From the NCBI RefSeq assembly GCF_000749845.1, contig NZ_JQHM01000010.1:1-64000 (forward strand): DNA of 64,000 nt, read 5' to 3'. Shown here piece by piece: positions 27,904 to 35,620 of this stretch; position 1 is the stretch's first letter; each line of letters begins with the position of its first letter. Below the pieces are notes generated by a model, which ran no database searches, was not told the origin of the DNA, and was given only the letters and a program-made list of their open reading frames with translations. The stretch comes from Pectobacterium betavasculorum (GTDB lineage Bacteria; Pseudomonadota; Gammaproteobacteria; Enterobacterales; Enterobacteriaceae). Position numbers and translations under genes: made by a program.

Positions 27904-28206
27904 ATGTCTAAAAATAATAAAGTTAAAAACAAATCTACAAAACTGTTCCTTGATCTTGCTAAAAGATCGTTTGAGGTAAGTTGGATCAGTTTACAAAATG
28001 ATCACGATGGGGATATAAGAGAGTATATTAGTGATCATGATTTTATGAGTGCAACTATCATGTGCGTAATAATGCATATTAAAAATAACTTTGAGAGTTT
28101 AACACAGAAAGAAGGAAATAATGGAAATATTGACGAAGTTGATCTTAAGGTAATCGCTAATCTGCTGGTGAGGCATTCGTATTTATTTGTTCATAAATCT
28201 TTGTAG
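27904..28206 (+). CDS. Hypothetical 100-residue island protein
   Basis: No recognised family. Begins MSKNNKVKNKSTKLFLDLA, with a SDHDFMSATIMCVIMHIKNNF segment broken by acidic residues and a hydrophobic C-terminal helix. GTGAGGG lies upstream of the ATG. Possible paralogue of the preceding gene by layout only. Confidence 0.55.
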   Translation: MSKNNKVKNKSTKLFLDLAKRSFEVSWISLQNDHDGDIREYISDHDFMSATIMCVIMHIKNNFESLTQKEGNNGNIDEVDLKVIANLLVRHSYLFVHKSL

Positions 28207-28275
28207 TTTCCATTGAAGACATATTTGCCTCGTAAGGGGCAGATAAACAACCTTTATGATAACAGGAGAAATCTG

Positions 28276-28527
28276 ATGATTGATGAGTTCCACGTTATGT
28301 TTATGTATAAAAAAATCCAAGCTGAAGCCGCTACTACTGATATCAAAACACTGAACCAACTGTTGAAGAAGTTCCGAAAAGTGGTAGAGGAGCGGCGTGA
28401 AGAATATTATCAGGATATTGGCAAGAAGAAGGCGCGTAAACTGAGGATAAAGAGGATTCTCACGTTGATGGGGAAGGATAGAGTTTCACCAGAGGAGCTA
28501 TGCTCTGTTGGCTCAGACTTGATCTAA
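28276..28527 (+). CDS. H-NST-like truncated H-NS family protein
   Basis: 83 residues. The sequence TLNQLLKKFRKVVEERREEY (~25-44) and the following charged helix ending MGKDRVSPEELC closely follow the H-NS N-terminal oligomerisation domain ([20 protein letters not shown] and DGIDPNELL in H-NS). There is no DNA-binding domain. Truncated H-NS proteins (H-NST) on pathogenicity islands in EPEC/UPEC are known to bind H-NS and antagonise silencing. Start chosen at the ATG behind AGGAG. An anti-H-NS role here is inference from family and location. Confidence 0.75.
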   Translation: MIDEFHVMFMYKKIQAEAATTDIKTLNQLLKKFRKVVEERREEYYQDIGKKKARKLRIKRILTLMGKDRVSPEELCSVGSDLI

Positions 28528-28711
28528 AACTTCTGTAGCTCAGGGCAATACCAAATCTGACAGACAGCTTTATGCCAGAGGCGAATGTTAAACCATCAAA
28601 AGAGATAGTAAAGCGGAAGTAGCTCAAAACGACGTGCCTTGCGCCTCTGTTGATTCATCCAGTTATTTTCTTGTTTTTACCCCTCAAATGAGGTATAAAA
28701 AAGGGAAAATA

Positions 28712-29449
28712 ATGATGGGGCCTTTACCGATGTACTCGCATAATCTCGCAAAAACCGTTGTATTGGCTGATCCGAATGATGTCGAATCTTACCTGCAGCC
28801 GATGAACCTTAGCCAAAGCGATCTTGCGCTTATCCTTGAGCGTGGCTTGTCTGGTCGCTATTCGACGACACAAAACCACCCCGCAACTTCTCGGGGGCAG
28901 TATTTCTACGGTGAAGGTGTAAGTGCAGCCCGTGAAATTCTAGCATCCAAAGGATATTCGCGATTGTCTTTGCGAAACGTAGAGTTGACCGTCAGCGATA
29001 AGGTGGCAATTTACCTTTGCCGTGGTTGTAGTCAGACTGGCTTTGTACATGGCTATCCTGAGTCACGTATGAAGAAGGGCGACTTTACTCGCGAGCTTAT
29101 GGGGCTAATCCATAATAACAACCCGGGTCAGGGGGAGTTAACGCTGGGCGATAGTCAGATCAAGCTAGATTTAGACCTGCCGGAAGGCGATATTATTCCC
29201 CTACTTCCTAATAAAATCGGAAGGGACTTATGGTTTTTACTTTACGAGTTATATGATCTGGATGAGTTCGATCGGAAAGGCATTCGTGCAGAGCTATCTC
29301 GACCTGTTTCTTACAATAACAAGAATGTTGTTAACAGCTTCTCTACTCGTTTGATTCTTGATATCCATCAACCGGATCCAATTGTTCGGAAAGGTGATGC
29401 TCCTCAGTTTACACCTGACATCGATCTCGACATTTTGAAAACAGGCTAA
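28712..29449 (+). CDS. Unknown protein paired with XRE/ImmA-IrrE gene
   Basis: About 245 residues from MMGPLPMYSHNLAKTVVLAD; earlier starts exist but lack a ribosome site. No family recognised. Features: QSDLALILERGLSGRYSTTQ, a Cys-x-x-Cys-like YLCRGCSQTGFVHGYP, and an acidic C-terminal half. Soluble, no signal or membrane segment. It ends ten bases before the XRE/ImmA gene, so the two probably form an operon, and may be a toxin-antitoxin or defence pair; that is a guess from arrangement. Confidence 0.6.
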   Translation: MMGPLPMYSHNLAKTVVLADPNDVESYLQPMNLSQSDLALILERGLSGRYSTTQNHPATSRGQYFYGEGVSAAREILASKGYSRLSLRNVELTVSDKVAIYLCRGCSQTGFVHGYPESRMKKGDFTRELMGLIHNNNPGQGELTLGDSQIKLDLDLPEGDIIPLLPNKIGRDLWFLLYELYDLDEFDRKGIRAELSRPVSYNNKNVVNSFSTRLILDIHQPDPIVRKGDAPQFTPDIDLDILKTG

Positions 29450-29458
29450 ATATGCAAC

Positions 29459-30571
29459 ATGTTTAATTCAGAGCGTTTATGTATAGCAAGAGAACGAAGA
29501 GGCCTGACTCAAAGAGCACTAGCTGAAGCGGCTGGGTTAACCAGCAAGACAATTTCTAACTATGAAAAAGCCGGTATCTTTGATGCGATCGCAAGCGATA
29601 GCATGGAGAGAATCTCTGCTGTCTTAGAATATCCCATCGAGTTTTTCCTCGATCGGGATGTTCCTTCGTTAACACCCGAGGCAGTCAGTTTTCGCGCAAT
29701 GACAAAATTAAGTGCGCAAAAACGTGATTCAGCTCTTGGGGCTGGGAAGTTGGCACAGGAATTATCGGCATGGATTGACGGGCAATTCAAGTTACCAAAA
29801 CCTAACGTTCCTGACAGTAGCTTCGATGGCTATTCAGAGCCTGAACGTGCCGCCAGAACGGTTAGGGAAGCTTGGGGAATAGGTGAACTATCGATATCCA
29901 ACATAGTTCACTTGCTTGAAGCCAATGGTATTAGGGTTTTTTCACTTGCTGAAAATTGCGTTGAGGTGGATGCTTTTTCTTTTTGGATGGACGAAAAACC
30001 TTTTGTTCTGCTGAACACAATGAAAACTCCAGAACGAAGTCGTTTTGACGCGGCTCATGAGCTTGGTCATTTAGTTCTTCATAAGCATTCATGTAACAAC
30101 GGGCGTCAGGCGGAACAGGATGCAGATCGTTTTGCATCGGCATTCTTGATGCCTGAACGTAGTATCTTAGCCTCGGTTCCAAGGATGCCAAGACTGGAAC
30201 AGCTCATTTTGCTAAAGAAGAACTGGAAGGTTTCATTAGCTGCACTAGTGCGACGTACGTTTGATGTTGGGTTATCGACAGAGTGGCATTATCGCCAACT
30301 CTCAATAGAGCTTAACCGTCGTGGTTACCGTACGGGAGAACCTCAAGGTATGCCGGAACGTGAGAAGTCATTGATTTTGGAAAAGGTCTTTTCAGCATTG
30401 CGCACTCAAGGGATAAAGCGCACCGAGATCCTCGGGCAACTTAGGTTCCCTGCTGATGAAGTAAGTGCCCTGACGTTTAACAACCGCTTCTTCATGGAAG
30501 CTATTACAGGCGACGGTTCTCAATCGAATATTGAGCGTAAGCAACCTCCCCAGTTAAGCCTTGTCAAATAG
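29459..30571 (+). CDS. XRE-family regulator with ImmA/IrrE metallopeptidase domain
   Basis: 370 residues. N-terminal helix-turn-helix (residues ~4-58, ERRGLTQRALAEAAGLTSKT) and a central ImmA/IrrE zinc peptidase domain with FDAAHELGHLVLHKH (HExxH at ~199-203) and the downstream glutamate in EQDADRFASAFLMP. Such fusions commonly cleave or sense repressors and occur in phage regulation, toxin-antitoxin and stress systems. C-terminal ~100 residues are of unknown function. Coupled with the preceding unknown gene; a hairpin terminator follows. Confidence 0.88.
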   Translation: MFNSERLCIARERRGLTQRALAEAAGLTSKTISNYEKAGIFDAIASDSMERISAVLEYPIEFFLDRDVPSLTPEAVSFRAMTKLSAQKRDSALGAGKLAQELSAWIDGQFKLPKPNVPDSSFDGYSEPERAARTVREAWGIGELSISNIVHLLEANGIRVFSLAENCVEVDAFSFWMDEKPFVLLNTMKTPERSRFDAAHELGHLVLHKHSCNNGRQAEQDADRFASAFLMPERSILASVPRMPRLEQLILLKKNWKVSLAALVRRTFDVGLSTEWHYRQLSIELNRRGYRTGEPQGMPEREKSLILEKVFSALRTQGIKRTEILGQLRFPADEVSALTFNNRFFMEAITGDGSQSNIERKQPPQLSLVK

Positions 30572-30586
30572 GATTATTTGTTACGA

Positions 30587-30606
30587 ACGGCGGTTGATTC
30601 CGCCGT
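30587..30606 (+). terminator. Terminator after XRE/ImmA gene
   Basis: ACGGCGG (30587-30593) and CCGCCGT (30600-30606) form a 7-bp GC-rich stem followed by ATTTATAG. Confidence 0.7.
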
Positions 30607-30755
30607 ATTTATAGTTATCTCCACAAGCCCTGTATACTGTTCCTTCCAAATAAATTTTAATACATTTTCTATACTCATTTTTCGTGTGTAATTTAGGCTG
30701 TTGTATCATTTATTCTTAAACTACGATGTTAGTTCCTCACTGAATATTCACTTCT

Positions 30756-31490
30756 TCAGGAAGCAGTTTTCAAGTGAATGTTTAAGTTAACTAAGTCTTT
30801 TCTTGCCGCTTCATTTTCTTTCGTTCGTTTGTATACCTTTCTGGGTTTATCGATGTTAATACTATTTTTAGCATTGGGAACGGCGTTATTCTTTTTCTTC
30901 TTACTAAAAACAAAGGCATCCGTGTAGATCTCTTTCGTTTCTGTTTCCAACGCTAAGCTTCGTCTTTCTTGCTTTGAGTAATCAGTATAGTTTTCTGGAT
31001 ATTGTTCAATCTCAGCATTAAGACTTCTGGCATTACTTAAATGCTCTTTACGTTTCTCATCAAGTTGATGACTCATACCCTTGGCGAAAATATTTGAGTT
31101 GATATATAGATGTCCATGATGCTCAACGAGTATTCCTTTCTGTTTTAGCTTTTTAAAGATGTTTGACATATTACCAGACGCGATATTCAACGCTTTACAG
31201 AGTGAAGACTGTGAAAGGTTGATAAGATTTCCGAACTCCATGTATTCTAAAATATAAGTTAATACACGGAATTCATTCTTAGATATATCTAAATCAGAAA
31301 AAATACGAAAGTTGGAAGTGAAAGCAAAAACATAAGGCTGTGCAAATGAGATTGCTTTATCTTCTTCTGTTGCAATAACGGTAGTTGATTTTATATCTTT
31401 GTTTTGCAGCAAGTGTCTTGCGATATCAATCTTTTGTTCAGTGGTTAATGTTTCAAATAAACGAAGTAGTTCAGTGTCATTAGTATTCAT
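30756..31490 (-). CDS. RepL-like plasmid replication initiation protein
   Basis: 244 residues from MNTNDTELLRLFE, chosen by the family-like start and GAGAGA upstream. The central region (DISKNEFRVLTYILEYMEFG, SLCKALNIASGNMSNIFKKL, GILVEHHGHLYINSNIF) is the winged-helix of RepL/rep-type replication initiators. The C-terminal ~80 residues are very basic (KKKKNNAVPN, KPRKVYKRTKE). Four tandem 16-bp palindromes lie 125-208 bp upstream, where binding sites for such a protein would be expected. It implies the element was, or is, able to replicate after excision. Confidence 0.72.
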   Translation of the reverse strand: MNTNDTELLRLFETLTTEQKIDIARHLLQNKDIKSTTVIATEEDKAISFAQPYVFAFTSNFRIFSDLDISKNEFRVLTYILEYMEFGNLINLSQSSLCKALNIASGNMSNIFKKLKQKGILVEHHGHLYINSNIFAKGMSHQLDEKRKEHLSNARSLNAEIEQYPENYTDYSKQERRSLALETETKEIYTDAFVFSKKKKNNAVPNAKNSINIDKPRKVYKRTKENEAARKDLVNLNIHLKTAS

Positions 31491-31614
31491 ATTATTCTCT
31501 CTTATAGTTTTTATTATGTTATTTTTAATACTATGCAGAAAAATAAAAGTCAATAGTTAAACTATAAATAAAATAGAACTTTTATTATTATGCTATTGCT
31601 ATATGTTAAAAAAC

Positions 31615-31698
31615 CTATGTTCAAACATAGATCCTGCTATGTTCGAACATAGGACGGATCTATGTGCGCACATAGGTATTTACTATGTTTGAACATAG
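31615..31698. repeat. Four iteron-like palindromes upstream of repL-like gene
   Basis: CTATGTTCAAACATAG (31615), CTATGTTCGAACATAG (31637), CTATGTGCGCACATAG (31660) and CTATGTTTGAACATAG (31683). All keep the arms CTATGT/ACATAG and are spaced 22-23 bp, i.e. on the same face of the helix. A fifth degenerate copy CTGTGTGCAGACATAG is at 32112. Likely binding sites for the initiator or its repressor and part of the origin. Confidence 0.85.
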
Positions 31699-31848
31699 CA
31701 AAAAGAGGTGTGAAGCCTTGATTTTATTGGGCTGGGACCGTGCTTATAATTAAATAATTAGTAAGAAGTTAAGAGAGTCTAGCTTTCCTTTTTTCTTATG
31801 TACAGAGAGTTTTAGGTAGAAAGATGTGGTTTTCTTGATGATTATATT

Positions 31849-31885
31849 CAGCGATGTGATTGTTTCGTACAATCACGAAGCGCTG
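31849..31885. repeat. Conserved hairpin, copy 1
   Basis: 37 nt: outer arms CAGCG/CGCTG, inner arms GTGATTGT/ACAATCAC, 5-base loop TTCGT. Its partner at 32013 keeps both stems by compensatory change. Confidence 0.7.
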
Positions 31886-32012
31886 TTTTCTTTTTTAAAA
31901 TTTATAATCACAGTATTCCTGTAGGGGATGAGGTTTTCTCTTAAATTTATTAGCGGCTAACGCCGAAATTCTTTATGGATAAATCCATCATTAACAGGGA
32001 CAAGCCCTGTTC

Positions 32013-32049
32013 CAGCAATGTGATTGTTTTGGACAATCACTAAGTGCTG
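32013..32049. repeat. Conserved hairpin, copy 2
   Basis: 37 nt: outer arms CAGCA/TGCTG, inner arms GTGATTGT/ACAATCAC, loop TTTGG. The outer stem differs from copy 1 at both sides of the same base pair (G-C to A-T), so pairing is preserved. Confidence 0.7.
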
Positions 32050-32249
32050 CTTCGTTGAATATAGTTTTCCTATACGTTTAAGAGCAAATGCTATATGTTA
32101 TCGCGGTAATACTGTGTGCAGACATAGGATCAATTTGTTTATTATATGATGGAATGATCTAAAAAAGATCTTCCCTCTATTTACTATCAATATTGAGAAG
32201 TTATCTCATCAAGATAAAAATACATATTTCAGAGTTAGGGCGTAGCCGT

Positions 32250-32290
32250 GCTCATGAAAATAGGTTCATCGTTTTCGATGGAACATGAGC
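32250..32290. repeat. Bulged hairpin in origin region
   Basis: GCTCATG (32250-32256) pairs with CATGAGC (32284-32290), and TTCATCG (32265-32271) with CGATGGAA (32276-32283) around TTTT. Could be a single-strand origin, a terminator or an RNA element; nothing distinguishes these. Confidence 0.5.
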
Positions 32291-32508
32291 GTTAGCTCAT
32301 AATATAAATATATTTTCAAAAGAAGATGAAAATAAAAAAGGAAAATGTTATCACGGAAAAATTATTTTTTTTTGCTGGAATTGATGAATAGCATTAAAAT
32401 CAAGAGGCATATTATTATGCCAATAAGCTCTTACTATTTATGGCTTGTGTGGTTAAATATGTTAACGGAATAAACAAATAATTAAAAGGCACATCGCAAC
32501 GATAAAAT

Positions 32509-34227
32509 TTATTTCTTCGAATGATGCTTAATTATTTCCTCAATTGAATCAAAAATTTTGATGAAATTTTTAAAGTCAATAGTGTCTTTGTTTTTTAGAA
32601 CAACGTGTTTGGCAAAATATTCTTTACCATATTCATTTGGCTTACAGTCTTTATTGGTTTTGTTAAATACTTTACCATTCAATGTAGTGGCTAGTGTTTT
32701 AGTATCAAATAAATCTTCCAGCGAAGAGTCTTGACCATCTTTTAAAGGTGTGAATATAACATAAAGGTTTTTTGTAACCCATAACCAATCAACCTTTCTT
32801 ATATCCTCACGACTTAACTTTATATTAGGAAAAACATTCGACAAAAGCAATGAAAAAATATCCCCGCTTCCAGTGGAACCGCTATCATTATCCAATATAA
32901 TTATAACGGGGTTAACACCACCATCTGCCTTATACTTCTCTATATTCCGGTCATAATCTTTTATGAAATTTTTGATATGTGAACTGCCATCTTCCAATTT
33001 CAGCAAAAATTTTGTTTTTGCATTTTTAATAAAAAATGAAAATTTATAATCATTAATCTCGCCTTTATATGATTTCTTTTTTTCAATAAGAGAAGGGTAT
33101 TTTTTGCACAGTGAGTTTAATGCCACTCTTAAGTAGGTTATATCAGTCTTACCTTCTGTAATAACCGTTAGTTTTGTATTGAAATGAAATCTAGTAAAAT
33201 AAATGAAATCAGCAAGTAATCTTTCTCGCTTATTAGGCATATGTTTTGAATTATTGGGAAGGTTGTTATTATACTTATCGATTGAATCAACAAATCCAAG
33301 CATGCCTTGAATTTCATTTATTGTTCCAAATCGGGGTTCTCTTGTCTTTTTGTCTATAAGAGTGTATTCTCCGCTAAGAAATAGTTTATGAACCATAGAT
33401 CTAACTCTACGTGAATATTTATCATCAACTGAAATCTTAGAATTTACAGTTAACCCAGTAACCTCTTGTCTTAGTGTATTAAAGCGTAGGCGAGTCTTAT
33501 CATTGTTTATACTAAACCCAGCCCTTAGTATCTCTTTAATAAATCCATTATTTAGATTAACCTCTTTGTCACTGTGGTTTGATACAATGGCCTTTGGAAA
33601 TTTCTTCTTGTTTGTTGATATGGTTATATCATCAGCGTATCGACTATAAGTACATCCATTTTTCTTACAGATATTGTTAAGTCGCTGATCAAGTGATTGT
33701 AAAATTAAATTTGAAATTACTGGTGAGCAAGGGCTTCCCTGAGGGAGTTTGTTTTTATAACAAGCTATCTTAGCTATAAGATTGGCAATATTACTATGGA
33801 GTTCAAAAAACTTGTTTTTGATGAAATAGCCACTTACTCTCCCATAATTAAATTGATCAAAGAAATTTGAAAGATCAATGTTCAGAACCCATTTTTTTGA
33901 TTTATGTCTCTCAGCATTAGTTATTATATTTTTACCAAGTTCAAAACCATGAGATAATTTATTATTGGATTTGTTCTCATTTCGTATAGTGGTAAGACAA
34001 TCTAAAAGCAAATCAGAAATTTTTCTTTGAATCTCTTTCAACTCTTCGTCAGGAGCCGAAATAACTCTTTGGGTTTTATTTTTTTTTAATATGGTAAAGT
34101 CGGTATAGAGTTTTTCGGTGTCTCTCATATAGACAACTCTAGTTAGAAATACCGGATCTAATTCTAATAACCGAGCAAAGTCTGGTTTGCTGAAGCAAAG
34201 CTTCAAGCGTGCAAGCTGAGTTGTCAT
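32509..34227 (-). CDS. Retron reverse transcriptase fused to TOPRIM domain (Ec67/Eco2-like)
   Basis: 572 residues. The RT domain (~1-320) has the retron hallmarks NAERH (104-108), the LPQGSPCSPVISNL block (161-174), catalytic YADD (197-200) and VTG (256-258). The C-terminal part carries a TOPRIM nuclease signature: EGKTD (358-362) and DND (446-448). Sequence and layout closely follow the Ec67 (Retron-Eco2) RT, where RT and TOPRIM effector form one polypeptide. Retrons defend against phage: the RT makes msDNA from the ncRNA and tampering unleashes the effector. The ncRNA is encoded immediately upstream (34246-34374). It is the only protein needed for this retron type. Confidence 0.93.
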   Translation of the reverse strand: MTTQLARLKLCFSKPDFARLLELDPVFLTRVVYMRDTEKLYTDFTILKKNKTQRVISAPDEELKEIQRKISDLLLDCLTTIRNENKSNNKLSHGFELGKNIITNAERHKSKKWVLNIDLSNFFDQFNYGRVSGYFIKNKFFELHSNIANLIAKIACYKNKLPQGSPCSPVISNLILQSLDQRLNNICKKNGCTYSRYADDITISTNKKKFPKAIVSNHSDKEVNLNNGFIKEILRAGFSINNDKTRLRFNTLRQEVTGLTVNSKISVDDKYSRRVRSMVHKLFLSGEYTLIDKKTREPRFGTINEIQGMLGFVDSIDKYNNNLPNNSKHMPNKRERLLADFIYFTRFHFNTKLTVITEGKTDITYLRVALNSLCKKYPSLIEKKKSYKGEINDYKFSFFIKNAKTKFLLKLEDGSSHIKNFIKDYDRNIEKYKADGGVNPVIIILDNDSGSTGSGDIFSLLLSNVFPNIKLSREDIRKVDWLWVTKNLYVIFTPLKDGQDSSLEDLFDTKTLATTLNGKVFNKTNKDCKPNEYGKEYFAKHVVLKNKDTIDFKNFIKIFDSIEEIIKHHSKK

Positions 34228-34245
34228 CGTCTCTCCTTGAATAGC

Positions 34246-34374
34246 GGTGCGCGGGCACTCCTATGCATTTAACCGTTGACCGCAAGATACGCTATGAGAA
34301 TCATAGCAGGCGAGAACTTGTAACATTGAAAATAAAAGATTGCGAAACACAACCTAAAAATCTGCCTGCGCACC
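34246..34374 (-). ncRNA. Retron msr-msd RNA (Ec67-like)
   Basis: Reading the minus strand from 34374: the a1 segment GGTGCGCAGGCA pairs with a2 TGCCCGCGCACC near the end (34257-34246), 11 of 12 positions. Right after a1 comes GCAGATTT, whose G (34362) aligns with the branching guanosine of Ec67, then an msr stem GGTTGTG/CGCAATC with loop TTT. The msd part holds a perfect hairpin GCTATGA-GAA-TCATAGC. The RNA ends 18 bp before the RT ATG. Product termini are inferred by alignment with recalled Ec67, not measured. Confidence 0.85.
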
Positions 34375-34452
34375 TCTAATTAATCTCCCATGATGTAAAT
34401 CACTTTGCAATGTTTTTCATTAAATTGCTCTAAATTTATTGCCGCAACTATT

Positions 34453-34557
34453 CTAAATAGCTTCACGTAGTAGCACTACACTTGGAAGTGTGCGCCCTTC
34501 CGTCCTCGTTGTCCTCGTTCGATGCGAAGTGAAGCATCAATGTGCGAAGCTATTTAG
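34453..34557. repeat. Nested inverted-repeat cluster upstream of retron
   Basis: Outer arms CTAAATAGCTTC (34453-34464) and GAAGCTATTTAG (34546-34557). Inside are ACACTTGGAAGTGT (34478-34491), GATGC/GCATC (34521-34538) and GCTTCAC (34460) which can also pair with GTGAAGC (34529-34535). The element looks built to fold. Function unknown. Confidence 0.6.
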
Positions 34558-34614
34558 TTGTGAACTATACGAAATTGAAACCATCTGTCATGTTGACAAG
34601 TAGTCATAGCAAGA

Positions 34615-34992
34615 TTAATCCAACATTCCGCGCGAAACCTTACTTGCTGTCTGGCTAAAATTATATCGGTCAACAACATTCCCTTTGAACCAGATCTCAA
34701 GGGAGTTCATATGCTCTGTGTTGCTGTTCTTCAGCAGGGCCAGACCGGGGATGTAGTTCGAGATCTGGCTTTCGCCAGACATGCTGGAGTAAGACCACAT
34801 TTCCTGACCGTCATTTGTAGCTCGTGTTTGTGGTTCCCCGAATGCATTAATAACATCTTGCTGGGTAGTTTTCCCTTTAACTATTTTGGTTTTTACGGTT
34901 TGTTGCGATTCGTCTTTCAGGGATTTGTTGCCATAGGTGGTGCAAGCGGTAAGAGGCAGGAGTACCAACGCAGCGATAAACAATTTTCTCAT
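34615..34992 (-). CDS. Small SmpA/OmlA-like lipoprotein
   Basis: 125 residues from MRKLFIAALVLLPLTACTTY with a lipobox LTAC (Cys at ~17). The mature part carries KGKTTQQDVINAFGEPQTRA and QEMWSYSSMSG, the BamE/SmpA-type fold signature. Predicted outer-membrane lipoprotein. Longer upstream starts exist but would bury the signal peptide. Similar lipoproteins travel on mobile elements; function unknown. Confidence 0.8.
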   Translation of the reverse strand: MRKLFIAALVLLPLTACTTYGNKSLKDESQQTVKTKIVKGKTTQQDVINAFGEPQTRATNDGQEMWSYSSMSGESQISNYIPGLALLKNSNTEHMNSLEIWFKGNVVDRYNFSQTASKVSRGMLD

Positions 34993-35620
34993 GTTAACTC
35001 CATAAACAGTAAACGTAAAAATAGGCGTAAAGAGGCCGGAGCCAGTGTTATGCCGCATCTGGCTATTAAAGTTTGTGTTAACCAATAGTGAAAAAAAGCC
35101 GCTTATTAAAAGCCTGTGATTTTTTTATCTAATCAGCTAGCGGCATCCTTCACTGTTGTTTTCCCTGATGTTGCATTGATAAAGTCCAAGAAAGGGCCAT
35201 AGAACAGTGCTGGCTGTTGGTCATAGGGTTATGTTCTATCCCTACAAACCAGCGCATAAACGGTCCAGTGAGCCTTCTGTTCACTCTATCCAGTAACGAT
35301 TCATCTAGCAAGAAAATGATCGGTAAATCAGATCGATAAATTGATATTGATAGTTATTAACGATTAATAACGTTTTTTCGATCGGTAAGTTAATTGATTT
35401 AATCGATCGATATATATTTAATGATAGGTGATAACTATCATTATTTTGATTTTGATCGTTACAAACGATATGACGGCCCACAAAAATAATTTAATCCTAT
35501 CAATTGGTTAATCAGGTGGTTTTGCCGTGTTGTGCCAGTAACAACAAGCTTTAACGACTACTGGGGCACAGCAGGCTACCTCTACATAACAGCATTTTGA
35601 TTATCAGGATGGATAGGAAG
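34993..35620. other. AT-rich intergenic region with palindromes
   Basis: 628 bp. Contains two copies of GATCGGTAA (35318, 35380), palindromes GTTATTAACGATTAATAAC (35353-35371) and AATGATAG/CTATCATT (35420-35442), and a cluster of GATCG. No gene is supported. Possible second origin, partition site or regulator binding region. Confidence 0.5.

Larger units (their letters stand above)
31491..32508. other. Putative replication origin region
   Basis: 1018 bp without genes. It contains the palindromic iterons, the two covarying hairpins, a further imperfect hairpin at 32250-32290 and AT-rich DNA. By analogy with other plasmids this is the most likely vegetative origin and copy-control region of the element. 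Confidence 0.55.

Noticed and set aside
34453..34557. Possible integron attC or REP element
   Set aside because: The R' and R'' core triplets of attC are not in place and no integron integrase is nearby; no second copy in the window.
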